This document shows, piece after piece, positions 1 to 8,316 of a stretch of DNA of 38,774 bases. Both the position numbers and the translations under genes were made by a program. Position 1 is the first letter of the stretch. Each line of letters begins with the position of its first letter. The notes beneath the pieces are model-generated. The model had not been told where the DNA came from. It saw nothing but the letters and a program-made list of their open reading frames with translations, and did no database searches. Where the stretch lies: assembly GCA_002255495.1 (NCBI GenBank), contig NCAP01000010.1:1-38774 (forward strand), in the 5' to 3' direction. Source of the DNA: Rhodospirillales bacterium 20-60-12. Lineage in GTDB: Bacteria > Pseudomonadota > Alphaproteobacteria > Acetobacterales > Acetobacteraceae.

Positions 1-386
1 GGGGCGCCCAGCGCCAGGGCCGCGACATTTTCAGGGTGAAACCCATCGACATCCTTGGCCGGATCGATCGCGGCAATCACGGCGGCCGCCGAAATCTGCG
101 CCGGCAGCGGCAATTGCACCAATATGCCATCGACATCGCGGTCAGCGTTGAGGGAGGCAATCACGCTCAGCAAGGCGGCCTCGCTGGTATCGGCGGGCAG
201 GCGCATGGTGCGCGCGGCAATGCCGACCTGATTGGCCGCACGATCCTTGTTGCGGACATAAACGGCACTCGCCGGATCCTCACCGACCAGCACCACCACA
301 AGGCCCGGGGCAAAGCCCAATGATGCGACCCGCAAAGCAATCTCGGCGCGCAGCGATGCCGCGACCGCCTTGCCGTCAATGATCAT
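1..386 (-). CDS. folD: FolD bifunctional methylenetetrahydrofolate dehydrogenase/cyclohydrolase (3' part missing)
   Basis: FolD interconverts 5,10-methylene-THF and 10-formyl-THF in the cytosol, feeding purine and formyl-Met synthesis. The reading frame starts at the ATG at 386-384 (MIIDGKAVAASLR) and runs off the left edge, so only about 128 N-terminal residues are visible. Family signatures are clear: VGEDPASAVYVRNK with the catalytic-site Tyr and Lys, DGILVQLPLP, and KDVDGFHPEN. The start lies 5 bases after the yggT stop on the same strand, so the two are probably cotranscribed. The substrate purH, which uses 10-formyl-THF, is encoded elsewhere in the window. The NAD(P)-binding C-terminal half is outside the window and cannot be assessed. 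Confidence 0.95.
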   Translation of the reverse strand, partial: MIIDGKAVAASLRAEIALRVASLGFAPGLVVVLVGEDPASAVYVRNKDRAANQVGIAARTMRLPADTSEAALLSVIASLNADRDVDGILVQLPLPAQISAAAVIAAIDPAKDVDGFHPENVAALALGA

Positions 387-391
387 GGCGC

Positions 392-700
392 TCAGAAATT
401 CACCCCGGCCTGCAACAGGTCCAGATGCAACCCGGCGAGCAGATAGGCGGTGAATTCGAGCAGCAGAATGGCGATGATCGGGCTGATATCGATATTGCCG
501 AACAGCGGCACCAGCCGGCGGATCGGCCCTAATACAGGTTCGGTGACGCGGTAGAAAAAATCGCCGATCTGATAAACGATCCGGTTGCGGGTATCGAGCA
601 CCCCGAAACTCGCCAACATGCTGAAAACCGCGGCAATGATGATCGCCAGGATCATCAGATGGATCACTTCGCCAACCAGCCAGAACACTGCATCAAGCAT
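392..700 (-). CDS. yggT: YggT family integral membrane protein
   Basis: A 102-residue protein with two hydrophobic segments (about residues 7-33 and 70-95) separated by a short basic loop containing YRVTEPVLGPIRRLVP, the typical YggT signature. The length agrees with the single-unit form of this family. YggT proteins are inner-membrane proteins whose molecular role is poorly defined; links to osmotic tolerance and cell division/photosystem distribution are reported for homologues. The ATG at 700-698 follows an AGGTGA-like ribosome binding site. It is the first gene of a short operon with folD, five bases downstream. Confidence 0.88.
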   Translation of the reverse strand: MLDAVFWLVGEVIHLMILAIIIAAVFSMLASFGVLDTRNRIVYQIGDFFYRVTEPVLGPIRRLVPLFGNIDISPIIAILLLEFTAYLLAGLHLDLLQAGVNF

Positions 701-807
701 TGAATCACCTGTTTGTTCGCCCCTCCGTAGCCGCCACCGCCAAGCCGCGCAACTGTCCCCCGATGCTTGACTTCCCGGCGCATTTACGCGAAGCCGCGCG
801 TCAGGTT

Positions 808-883
808 GGGGTTGTAGCTCAGTTGGTAGAGCGCCTCGTTCGCAATGAGGAGGTCAGGGGTTCGATTCCCCTCAACTCCACCA
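808..883 (+). tRNA. tRNA-Ala (anticodon CGC)
   Basis: A complete 76-nt cloverleaf including an encoded CCA end (881-883). The acceptor arms GGGGTTG and CAACTCC pair fully and contain the G3-U70 wobble that is the alanine identity element. The anticodon arm is CCTCG/TGAGG with loop TTCGCAA, giving anticodon CGC for GCG codons. The T arm has the GGTTCGATTCC pattern and the D arm AGCTCAGTTGGTAGAGC. It stands alone between divergent yggT and rsmB, 25 bases ahead of the rsmB start, so it may share a transcript with rsmB. I could not identify a convincing promoter in 701-807. Confidence 0.97.
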
Positions 884-908
884 TCCCTCCTGCCGCAAAG
901 TTTTGCTT

Positions 909-2150
909 ATGGCCGATCCTACCCGCGATGCGGCTTATGCCCTGATCTCTGCCGTGCTCGAACGCGGCCAGGGGCTCGATGCAGCGCTCGATGCCCTGCC
1001 GCCGCTGGAACCGCGCGACCGTGCCGCCGCCCATATGCTGGCCGCCACAGTGTTGCGCCATGAAGGCAGTATCGATGCCGCCCTCGAACCCTATCTGAAA
1101 AAAGCCCCGCCGCCGCCGGTGCGCCATATTCTGCGCCTGGGTGCCGCCCAATTATTATATATGGGCACTGCCGCGCACGCCGCCGTCACCACCGCCGTGA
1201 CCCTCACTGACGCGAAAAAGCTCAAACCCTTCACCGGTCTGGTCAATGCCGTGCTACGCAAGCTCGCTCTGGCCGGCACCGCCGCCTTGGCCGAGCTCGA
1301 TCAACCAAGGCTCGATACCCCATCCTGGCTCTGGGCCTCCTGGGGATCGAACGCGCGCGCCATTGCCGTTGCCCATCAATCCGAAGCGCCGCTCGATTTG
1401 TCGCTGCGCCCAGGTGCGGCAGCGCCCCCGGGCGGCATGATGCTGCCCACCGGCAGCGTGCGCATGCCGATCGGCACAAGGGTCACCACCCTGCCCGGCT
1501 TCGGCGCCGGTGATTTCTGGGTGCAGGATGCCGCGGCCGCTTTGCCGGCCCGGCTGCTGCAGGTCAAACAAGGGGAACGCGTGCTCGATCTGTGCGCTGC
1601 ACCGGGCGGCAAAACCGCCCAGCTCATCGCCGCCGGCGGCGTGGTCACCGCTCTCGACCGCGATGCCAAGCGCCTTGATATCGTGCGGCAGAATTTGCTT
1701 CGTTTGCACATGCCGGCCGATCTGGTCTGTGCGGACGCCGCCGATTGGCAGCCAGATGAAAAATTCAGCGCCATATTGCTCGATGCCCCCTGCACCGCGA
1801 CCGGGACAATCCGCCGCCACCCGGAAATTCTGCGCCTGCGCCGGCCGCATGATGTGGTCGAAATGACCGCCCAGCAGGACCGCCTGCTGGCCGCCGCCGC
1901 TGGCCTGCTCGCCCCCGGTGGCCGGCTGGTTTACGCGGTGTGCTCGCTGCAACCCGAAGAGGGCGAAGCGCGCATCGAAGCCGCCTGCAGCACTCATGGG
2001 CTGTTGCTCGATGAAATCACCGATGCCGAATTGGCTGCCCTGCCGCAAGCCAAAACCCGCGCCGGGGCGTTGCGCACCCATCCCGGCCTATGGGCCGAAC
2101 AGGGCCATATGGACGGGTTTTTCGCGGCCCGACTGACCAAACCCGCCTGA
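909..2150 (+). CDS. rsmB: RsmB-type 16S rRNA (cytosine-C5) methyltransferase
   Basis: A 413-residue cytosolic RNA m5C methyltransferase, matching RsmB, which modifies C967 (E. coli numbering) of 16S rRNA with SAM. The N-terminal 130 residues are an alpha-helical NusB-like RNA-binding domain. The C-terminal half is the Rossmann methyltransferase: LDLCAAPGGK (about residue 225, SAM binding), LLDAPCTATG (about 289-298) and YAVCSLQPEEGE (Cys near 345). The last two hold the two cysteines that act in covalent catalysis and product release. I chose ATG 909 (MADPTRDAAY); a TTG two codons earlier is also in frame. rsmB followed by a heparinase-like gene and purH is a familiar alphaproteobacterial order. 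Confidence 0.93.
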   Translation: MADPTRDAAYALISAVLERGQGLDAALDALPPLEPRDRAAAHMLAATVLRHEGSIDAALEPYLKKAPPPPVRHILRLGAAQLLYMGTAAHAAVTTAVTLTDAKKLKPFTGLVNAVLRKLALAGTAALAELDQPRLDTPSWLWASWGSNARAIAVAHQSEAPLDLSLRPGAAAPPGGMMLPTGSVRMPIGTRVTTLPGFGAGDFWVQDAAAALPARLLQVKQGERVLDLCAAPGGKTAQLIAAGGVVTALDRDAKRLDIVRQNLLRLHMPADLVCADAADWQPDEKFSAILLDAPCTATGTIRRHPEILRLRRPHDVVEMTAQQDRLLAAAAGLLAPGGRLVYAVCSLQPEEGEARIEAACSTHGLLLDEITDAELAALPQAKTRAGALRTHPGLWAEQGHMDGFFAARLTKPA

Positions 2151-2237
2151 CCACCCGGCTTAGCCAAACCGATGAGAATTCGATTTGCCGCTTGTGGCGA
2201 TTCGTCCAGGGTCGCTACAAGGGTTTGATGATCAAGC

Positions 2238-3851
2238 ATGAGCAATCGACACAGAATGGCTGAGTCGAGCGGATTTCTCCGCGGCGCCCGGCAATTCGCC
2301 GCCCGGCTGCAAAATCTGCGGGTCGCCGGCGTGCCGGATGCGCCGGCTTTGCCGGTGCGCGACCCCTGGCCCGGCGATCCGCAGCGCGGTGCGCGCATCG
2401 TCAAAGGCGAGGTCGAACTCGCCGGTGCGGTCCGCCCGCTCAAGCCCGGCTGCTTTGGCCAATCGAGCGGCGCGCCGTTGATGCGCGCCTATATCAACGG
2501 GTTTTCCTGGCTGCGCGATTTGCGCGCGCTGGGCACCGATGCCGCGCGCTCGCGCGCCCGCGCTCTGGTCGCTGACTGGATCGCGACCGAACCGCATGAT
2601 CCGATCGGCCTGGCACCGGACGTGATGGGCGCCCGCATCACCGCCTGGCTCGGCCATTATGATTTTTTCGCCGCCAGCGCCGATGACGCCTTCCGCCAGA
2701 AATTGATGAGCCGGCTGGTGCTCGATGCGCGCAATCTCTCCGCCGCCCTGCCCGCCGAGGCGCGCGACGGTCGGGCGCTGACCGCGCTCAAAGGCCTGAT
2801 CGCCGCCGCCGTGGCAATGCCCGAGCATGCGCCTTTCATGGCCCGCGGCTTGCGCTTCCTGCCTGCTGAAATCGGTCGGCAGGTGCTCGCCGATGGCTGC
2901 CATGTCGAGCGCAGCCCGGCCGCGCACCTGACCGCCTTGCAGGATTTGACCGAAATTCGCGCTCTGATCCAATCCGCCCGCGCCGAAGCGCCCGCCAGCT
3001 TGCCCGGCGCGATCGAGCGCATGGCCATGGCCATGCGCAGCCTGCGCCATGGCGATGGCGGCATGACCCTTTTCAACGGCACGCGCGAGGACTGGCCCAA
3101 TCTGATCGATCTCGTGCTCAGCCAGGCCGGCCGCACCGGCCGCAGCTTTGCCTCCCTGCCCGATGGCGGATTTCATCGCCTGGCCGCGGGCAAAAGCCTG
3201 CTCATCGTCGATGCCGGGGCCCCCGCGCCGCCGGGGGCAGACCGCTTTGCCCATGCCGGCACGCTGGCTTTCGAATTTTCGGTCGGCCGCGAGCGGATCG
3301 TGGTCAATTGCGGCGCCGCCCCCGCCGGCGGCGAGGAATGGCGCGACGCGCTGCGCGCCACCGCCGCGCATTCGACATTGACCATCGCCGATGTCTCATC
3401 GAGCGAAATTAAGCTGGACGGGTTGGGCCGCCGGCCGGCACGGGTCGAGGCCGAACGGCAGGAAGCCAATGGCGCGCATTGGCTGGAAGCCAGCCATGAT
3501 GGCTGGCGCAAAATCTTCGGCGCGATCCATCGGCGCCGGCTTTATCTCGCCGAAAGCGGCGAGGATCTGCGCGGCGAGGATCTGGTCGAGGCCGATCAAC
3601 CCCAGCCTTTCACGCTACGGTTCCATTTGCACCCGAATGTCACGGCGAGCCTGCAACAGGATAGCGAGGCCGTGTTGCTGCGCCTGCCCTCAGGCCAAGG
3701 CTGGCGGCTGCGCGCGGATGGCGGCGTGCTCAGCGTCGAGGAATCGATTTATGTCGGCGGCGCCGAGCCGCGCCGGGCTGAACAGATCGTGCTGACCAGC
3801 AGCCAGGATGGCCCCCAGCAGATCAAATGGGCCATTACCAAGCTCGGATAG
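2238..3851 (+). CDS. heparinase II/III family protein
   Basis: A 537-residue protein with a helical N-terminal half resembling the alpha/alpha toroid of polysaccharide lyases and a beta-rich C-terminal half. The latter begins near residue 310 (LPDGGFHRLAAGKSLLIVDAG) and contains FAHAGTLAFEFSVG and RATAAHSTLTI, the motifs of the heparinase II/III domain that carry active-site Tyr/His equivalents. No signal peptide is evident at ATG 2238, which is typical of the alphaproteobacterial version next to rsmB. True substrate is unknown; a role on an anionic or cell-surface polysaccharide is inference, though galE and a glycosyltransferase directly downstream fit. The 87 bases before it show no hairpin. 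Confidence 0.85.
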   Translation: MSNRHRMAESSGFLRGARQFAARLQNLRVAGVPDAPALPVRDPWPGDPQRGARIVKGEVELAGAVRPLKPGCFGQSSGAPLMRAYINGFSWLRDLRALGTDAARSRARALVADWIATEPHDPIGLAPDVMGARITAWLGHYDFFAASADDAFRQKLMSRLVLDARNLSAALPAEARDGRALTALKGLIAAAVAMPEHAPFMARGLRFLPAEIGRQVLADGCHVERSPAAHLTALQDLTEIRALIQSARAEAPASLPGAIERMAMAMRSLRHGDGGMTLFNGTREDWPNLIDLVLSQAGRTGRSFASLPDGGFHRLAAGKSLLIVDAGAPAPPGADRFAHAGTLAFEFSVGRERIVVNCGAAPAGGEEWRDALRATAAHSTLTIADVSSSEIKLDGLGRRPARVEAERQEANGAHWLEASHDGWRKIFGAIHRRRLYLAESGEDLRGEDLVEADQPQPFTLRFHLHPNVTASLQQDSEAVLLRLPSGQGWRLRADGGVLSVEESIYVGGAEPRRAEQIVLTSSQDGPQQIKWAITKLG

Positions 3852-3860
3852 GGAAGTCTC

Positions 3861-4865
3861 ATGGCGCGTATTCTGCTCACCGGCGGTGCCGGGTTTATCG
3901 GCTCCCATACAGCCGTCGCCCTGATCGAGCGCGGCCACGATGTCGTGCTGTTCGATAATTTCGAAAACGCCGAACGCGATGTGCCGGCACGGCTGGCGCG
4001 CATCACCGGCATTGTCTGCCCCGTCATCGAGGCGGATGTGCGCGACGAAGCCGCGATGGCCGCCGCCTTCGCGCTGCAGCCGATCGATGCGGTGATCCAT
4101 TTCGCCGCCCTCAAAGCCGTCGGTGAAAGCGAGCGCGAGCCGCTGCGCTATTACGACAGCAACATCATCGGCACGATCCGCCTGCTGGCGGCCATGCAGC
4201 GCGCGGGCGTCGGGCGGATCGTGTTCAGCTCATCAGCGACGGTTTATGGCGAGCCCGAGACCTGCCCCATCCCCGAGACGGCGAAGCTGCAGGTCTCGAG
4301 CATTTACGGCCGGACCAAACTGGCCGTGGAAAGCCTGATCACCGACCTTGAGCGCACCAAAACCCTCTCGGCGGTGGCGATTTTGCGCTATTTCAACCCG
4401 ATCGGCGCGCATCCCTCCGGCCTGATCGGCGAGAATCCGCGCGGCGAGCCGAGTAATCTGATGCCCTATATCTGCCAGGTGGCGCGCGGCATCCGGCCGC
4501 ATTTGAACGTGTTCGGGCGCGACTACCCAACGCCCGACGGCACCGGCATTCGCGATTTCATCCATGTCATGGATCTGGCCGAGGCCCATGCGGCGGCAGT
4601 GGAACATTGCCTGGCCCAGCCGGGCGCCTTCACGCTCAATCTGGGCACCGGCCAGGGGGTCAGCGTGCTTGATCTGGTTGCGGCGTTCGAGCGGGTCAAC
4701 GAAGTGCCGATCAAGCTGAATGTCGTCGCCCGCCGGCCCGGCGACGTGGCGATTTGCTATGCCGATCCGCGCCTTGCGAAATCCATGCTCGGCTGGCAGG
4801 CGAGCCGCGGCGTCGAGGAGATGTGCCGGGATTCCTGGCGGTGGCAGACCTTATACTCACAATGA
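3861..4865 (+). CDS. galE: UDP-glucose 4-epimerase
   Basis: A 334-residue short-chain dehydrogenase/reductase that interconverts UDP-glucose and UDP-galactose with bound NAD, supplying galactose for surface polysaccharide. Visible are the Rossmann glycine motif TGGAGFIGSHT (residues 7-17), SSSATVYG with the catalytic Ser/Thr, YGRTK (Tyr about 149, Lys about 153), RYFNPIGAHPSG and RDFIHVMDLA. Length matches bacterial GalE. It begins nine bases after the heparinase-like gene and its TGA overlaps the ATG of the following glycosyltransferase (ATGA), implying translational coupling. Its last codons lie within a perfect inverted repeat described separately, so the natural C-terminus may have been altered there. 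Confidence 0.95.
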   Translation: MARILLTGGAGFIGSHTAVALIERGHDVVLFDNFENAERDVPARLARITGIVCPVIEADVRDEAAMAAAFALQPIDAVIHFAALKAVGESEREPLRYYDSNIIGTIRLLAAMQRAGVGRIVFSSSATVYGEPETCPIPETAKLQVSSIYGRTKLAVESLITDLERTKTLSAVAILRYFNPIGAHPSGLIGENPRGEPSNLMPYICQVARGIRPHLNVFGRDYPTPDGTGIRDFIHVMDLAEAHAAAVEHCLAQPGAFTLNLGTGQGVSVLDLVAAFERVNEVPIKLNVVARRPGDVAICYADPRLAKSMLGWQASRGVEEMCRDSWRWQTLYSQ

Positions 4866-4871
4866 GTATAA
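4851..4871. repeat. perfect 9+3+9 palindrome at the galE stop/glycosyltransferase start
   Basis: TTATACTCA, spacer CAA, TGAGTATAA: a perfect 9-bp inverted repeat. It contains both the galE stop codon (4863-4865) and the start codon of the next gene (4862-4864). A near-identical copy occurs 228 bp downstream at 5079-5099. AT-rich symmetric sequence of this sort stands out in GC-rich surroundings and could be an operator, an RNA hairpin that masks the start codon, or a small selfish palindromic insertion. Confidence 0.8.
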
Positions 4872-6025
4872 CTAAGCAGCCGATCCTGCTGTTTCTGATT
4901 ACCGAGGATTGGTTTTTCGCCTCGCACTTCATGGCCCGCGCCAAAGCCGCCCAGGCGGCCGGATATCGGGTGATTGTGCTGTGCGGCGTTGGGCCTGCCA
5001 GCCAATCTTTGCGGGCGGCGGGGATCGAATTGGTTGAGGTCGCCTTCATACGCCGGCGGATCAACCCGATCGCCGAACTTATACTCAGTTTGAGTATATC
5101 TAAAATCTATCGCCGGCTGGCCCCTGACATCGTGCATCACATCGCCCTCAAACCGATCATTCTGGGCAGCATCGCCGCGCGCCTCGCCGGGGTGCGGCAT
5201 ATCGTGAACGCGCCGGTCGGCATGGGATTCGTCTTTACCTCGCAAAGCCTGAAAGCGCGCCTGCTGCGCCCGCTGATGAACCTGGCCTTGCGCCTCACCC
5301 TCAATCCGCCTGGGTCGGTGGTGATCCTGGAGAACCGCGACGATGTCGCCGGATTTGCCGCCTCAGGGCTCGTCGCGCGCGAGAATATCACCCTGATCCG
5401 CGGCGCCGGGGTGGATATTGTACGGTTTGCACCAAGTCCCTCATCCCGCCCCGCATCGCCCGGCGTGCCCCAGGTGGTGATGGTCGCACGAATGCTGCGC
5501 GATAAGGGTGTCGGCGAATTTGTTGCCGCGGCACGGCTGTTGAAAGCGCGGCAGATCAACTGCCGGATGGTGCTGGTCGGCGCGCCGGATGCGGAAAATC
5601 CAAACACCGTGCCCGCCTCGCAGCTTTCTGCCTGGCAGGATGAAGGCGTCATTGAATGGCGCGGGGCACAGAGCGATATCCCGGCCGTTCTGGCCCAGGC
5701 GATCATGTTCTGCCTGCCCTCCTACCGCGAAGGGCTGCCGAAATCGATCCTGGAGGCCATGGCCGCCGGCCTGCCGGTGGTGGCGACCGACGTGCCCGGC
5801 TGCCGCGAGGCAGTGACCCATGAGGCGACCGGCCTGCTGGTGCCCGCACGCGACGCCCCTGCTTTGGCCGCCGCCATCGCCCGGTTGCTGGCCGAACCTG
5901 CCACCCGCGCGCGGATGGGGGCTGCCGGGCGGCAAGCCGTATTGGCAGAATTTTCCGACCAGATCATAACCACGCAGACCCTGGCCGTTTATCGAACGCT
6001 GACCCAACAAGCTGACCCAACCTAA
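4862..6025 (+). CDS. GT4-family glycosyltransferase
   Basis: A 387-residue retaining glycosyltransferase with two Rossmann lobes. The N-terminal acceptor lobe begins ILLFLITEDWFFASH. The C-terminal donor lobe has VVMVARMLRDKGVGEFV (about 203-219), LVGAPD, and the GT4 signature SYREGLPKSILEAMAAGLPVV (about 287-307) with the E-x7-E pair contacting the nucleotide sugar. It most resembles WcaI/PglA-like enzymes adding sugars to lipid-linked oligosaccharide, probably at the inner face of the membrane. Acceptor and donor are unknown; UDP-Gal or UDP-GalNAc is plausible because galE overlaps its start by four bases. Codons 73-79 lie in a second copy of the palindrome present at its own start. An in-frame extension upstream of ATG 4862 would lie inside galE and is rejected. 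Confidence 0.88.
   Translation: MSITKQPILLFLITEDWFFASHFMARAKAAQAAGYRVIVLCGVGPASQSLRAAGIELVEVAFIRRRINPIAELILSLSISKIYRRLAPDIVHHIALKPIILGSIAARLAGVRHIVNAPVGMGFVFTSQSLKARLLRPLMNLALRLTLNPPGSVVILENRDDVAGFAASGLVARENITLIRGAGVDIVRFAPSPSSRPASPGVPQVVMVARMLRDKGVGEFVAAARLLKARQINCRMVLVGAPDAENPNTVPASQLSAWQDEGVIEWRGAQSDIPAVLAQAIMFCLPSYREGLPKSILEAMAAGLPVVATDVPGCREAVTHEATGLLVPARDAPALAAAIARLLAEPATRARMGAAGRQAVLAEFSDQIITTQTLAVYRTLTQQADPT
5079..5099. repeat. second copy of the TATACTCA-N3-TGAGTATA palindrome, inside the glycosyltransferase gene
   Basis: TTATACTCA, spacer GTT, TGAGTATAT. It is identical to the copy at 4851-4871 except for the spacer and the last base, and the flanking CTAA is also shared. The distance, 228 bp, is a multiple of three: in the glycosyltransferase frame this copy reads LILSLSIS, and the upstream copy would read LILTMSIT. 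Confidence 0.78.
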
Positions 6026-6034
6026 GGAGCGACC

Positions 6035-6487
6035 ATGAAATCCATTTTCGCCATCGCCGCCGCCTGTTTGGCCCTCGCATCGGTCGCTCATGCCGATACC
6101 CGCATCGGCAGTATCAGCACGAATTTTCGCCTGGTCGGGCCGAATGATAAAATCGTCATTCAGCGTTTCGACGACCCGAAAGTGAAAAATGTCGCCTGCT
6201 ATGCCTCCTTCGCCCAGACCGGCGGGGTGAACGGCGCGCTCGGGATTGCAACCGATCCATCGGAATTCGCGCTCTCCTGCATAGCGCACGGCCCCGTGGC
6301 GCTACCCGCCAACCTGCCCGACAAGGAGCAGATGGCGGCGATATCAGCCTCGTTCCTGGTCAAGCATTTCGTGCTCTACCGCATGGTGGACCCCGATAAA
6401 TCCGCCCTCGTCTATGTCCTGATGAGCACGAAAATCATCCATGGCTCGCCCGCCAACGCCGTCTCGGCGGTTCCTGTCACACCCTGA
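6035..6487 (+). CDS. creA: CreA-like secreted protein
   Basis: A 150-residue exported protein with a cleavable signal peptide (MKSIFAIAAACLALASVAHA, cleavage after AHA). The mature part carries the CreA family features: IGSISTNFRLVGPNDKI, VQ-type RFDDPKVKNVACYAS, and two Cys (in NVACY and ALSCIAHG) suited to a disulfide. CreA is a conserved periplasmic protein of unknown activity. The gene starts nine bases after the glycosyltransferase stop, after an AAGGAGCG ribosome binding site, and purH follows after 11 bases, so it appears to be transcribed with both. No functional link to either is apparent. Confidence 0.85.
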   Translation: MKSIFAIAAACLALASVAHADTRIGSISTNFRLVGPNDKIVIQRFDDPKVKNVACYASFAQTGGVNGALGIATDPSEFALSCIAHGPVALPANLPDKEQMAAISASFLVKHFVLYRMVDPDKSALVYVLMSTKIIHGSPANAVSAVPVTP

Positions 6488-6498
6488 AAGACTAATAA

Positions 6499-8043
6499 AT
6501 GACCGATCTGCATCTCATCCGCCGGGCGCTTATTTCAGTGTCCGATAAAACCGGCATGCTCGACCTCGCACGCGCGTTGACTGCCCAGGGCGCCGAAATC
6601 CTCTCCACCGGCGGATCGGCAAAAGCCCTGCGTGAGGCTGGCATTTCCGTCACCGAAGTATCCGACCATACGGGATTTCCGGAAATTCTCGATGGCCGGG
6701 TAAAAACCCTGGTGCCGCAAATCCATGGCGGTATTCTCGGCCGGCGTGATGATTCAACCCATGTGATGCAAATGGCGCAGCACCATATCGCGCCGATCGA
6801 TATGGTCGTCGTCAATCTCTACCCGTTCGAGGAAACCGTGGCCAAGCAAGCGGATTTTCCGACCTGTATTGAAAATATCGATATCGGCGGCCCGGCGCTG
6901 ATCCGTGCTGCGGCGAAAAATCATGATTTCGTTGCCGTTCTAACCGAACCCGCGCAATATGCCGATGCCATCACCGCCATCGCCGCCGAAGGCGGGTTGC
7001 GCCTCAAAGCACGGCGCGCGCTGGCAGCCGCCGCCTATGCCCGCACCGCTTCCTATGACAGCGCCATCGCCGAGTGGTTCGCCGCACAGAACGGCGATGC
7101 CTACCCGGCGCGCAAAACCCTCTCTGGCAAGTTGCAACAAACATTACGCTACGGTGAAAACCCCCATCAGAGTGCTGCCTTTTATACCAATGGCAGCCGC
7201 CCCGGCATTGCCACCGCGCGGCAAATCCAGGGCAAGGAACTTTCCTATAACAATCTGAACGATACCGATGCCGCATTCGAATGCGTCGCCGAATTCGAAG
7301 AGCCCACCATCGTTATCGTCAAACATGCCAACCCCTGCGGTGTTGCCAGCGCACCGCAGATCGCCGATGCGTGGGACCGCGCTTTGGCCTGCGACCCGGT
7401 CAGTGCGTTCGGTGGAATCGTCGCCCTCAATCGCACACTCGACGGCCAAACCGCTGCCAAAATCGCCAGTATTTTCACCGAAGTCATCATCGCCCCCGAT
7501 GCCACCGATGAAGCCAAATCCATCCTGGCCGCGAAAAAAAATCTCCGCCTGCTGCTCACCGGCGGACTGCCCGACCCCGCCAGCGCCGACCAGACTTTCA
7601 AATCCGTCGCCGGCGGCTTCCTGCTGCAAAGCCGCGATGCCGGGCGCATCACCACGGCCGACCTGAAAATCGTCACCAAACGCGCACCCAACACAGCCGA
7701 GCTCGCCGACCTCATCTTTGCCTTCCAGGTCTGCAAACATGTCAAGTCAAATGCCATCATCTACGCCCGCAACGGAGCCACAACCGGTATCGGCGCCGGC
7801 CAAATGAGCCGTGTCGATTCCGCCAAAATCGCCGCGTCCAAAGGCGGCGATCTGGTCCCCGGCTCAGTCGTCGCCTCCGACGCCTTCTTCCCCTTCGCCG
7901 ATGGCCTCCAAGCCGCCATCGCCGCCGGTGCCACAGCCGTCATCCAACCCGGCGGATCCATCCGAGACGCCGAAATCATCGCCGCCGCCGATGAAGCCCA
8001 AATCGCCATGGTCCTCACCGGCATGCGCCATTTCCGGCACTGA
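6499..8043 (+). CDS. purH: PurH, AICAR transformylase/IMP cyclohydrolase
   Basis: A 514-residue bifunctional enzyme catalysing the last two steps of IMP synthesis, using 10-formyl-THF (made by FolD). The N-terminal IMP cyclohydrolase domain shows [33 protein letters not shown] and [19 protein letters not shown]. The C-terminal transformylase domain has [20 protein letters not shown] and KHANPCGVA, whose Lys (about 275) and His (about 276) are catalytic, then DAFFPFADG. Full length for the family. The TGA stop (8041-8043) lies in the first bases of the inverted-repeat element at 8040-8316, so the C-terminal HFRH may be truncated or reset by that element. Confidence 0.97.
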   Translation: MTDLHLIRRALISVSDKTGMLDLARALTAQGAEILSTGGSAKALREAGISVTEVSDHTGFPEILDGRVKTLVPQIHGGILGRRDDSTHVMQMAQHHIAPIDMVVVNLYPFEETVAKQADFPTCIENIDIGGPALIRAAAKNHDFVAVLTEPAQYADAITAIAAEGGLRLKARRALAAAAYARTASYDSAIAEWFAAQNGDAYPARKTLSGKLQQTLRYGENPHQSAAFYTNGSRPGIATARQIQGKELSYNNLNDTDAAFECVAEFEEPTIVIVKHANPCGVASAPQIADAWDRALACDPVSAFGGIVALNRTLDGQTAAKIASIFTEVIIAPDATDEAKSILAAKKNLRLLLTGGLPDPASADQTFKSVAGGFLLQSRDAGRITTADLKIVTKRAPNTAELADLIFAFQVCKHVKSNAIIYARNGATTGIGAGQMSRVDSAKIAASKGGDLVPGSVVASDAFFPFADGLQAAIAAGATAVIQPGGSIRDAEIIAAADEAQIAMVLTGMRHFRH

Positions 8044-8316
8044 TATTCTCCACCGCTGAGCAGGCGGGATCGGTTATCAAGCAAGGCCAGGAGGCGCTGC
8101 CTCCTGGACCTCCGCCAAAGGCAAGCCTTTGGAAACCATTGATCTGGCTCTCAGCAAAAAGGGGCCGAGCAATCTGTTTCAAACAGTGTGCTCAGCCCCT
8201 TTTTGCTGAGAGCCTTACCAGGGTCCAGGGCATTATGCCCTGGCAGGGGTTTCAGGGGACAGCGTCCCTTGAGCTTACTCCATAGCGCCCGTCTGCTCAG
8301 CGGCGGAGAATATCAG
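8040..8316. repeat. MITE-like palindrome-rich element with 29-bp inverted ends
   Basis: Bases 8040-8068 and the reverse complement of 8288-8316 agree at 27 of 29 positions (both begin CTGATATTCTCC). Between them lie stacked palindromes: CCAGGAGGC/GCCTCCTGG (8087-8107), CCAAAGGC/GCCTTTGG (8115-8132), a 69-nt hairpin (8146-8214) and CCAGGGCAT/ATGCCCTGG (8225-8243). No coding sequence is evident. The outer TGA of the left end is the purH stop and that of the right end is the stop of the convergent Lrp-family gene. It looks like a non-autonomous mobile or repetitive extragenic element that also works as a two-way terminator. I see no clear target duplication. Confidence 0.75.
8146..8214. terminator. 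strong bidirectional hairpin between purH and the Lrp-family gene
   Basis: Two perfect 20-bp arms (8146-8165, starting GGCTCTCAGC; 8195-8214, ending GCTGAGAGCC) enclose an inner stem (CTGTTT/AAACAG) and an imperfect GAGCA/TGCTC pair. The outer arms contain A5/T5 runs next to a GGGGC/GCCCC block, so on either strand a GC stem with U-rich flank can form. Placement between convergent genes fits transcription termination in both directions. Confidence 0.65.

Noticed and set aside
761-807. Promoter for the tRNA-Ala gene (TTGACT at 767-772)
   Set aside because: No acceptable -10 element occurs at the required distance.
2232-3371. 379-codon minus-strand open frame
   Set aside because: Antisense to the heparinase-like gene with low-complexity composition; the plus-strand product has clear family motifs.
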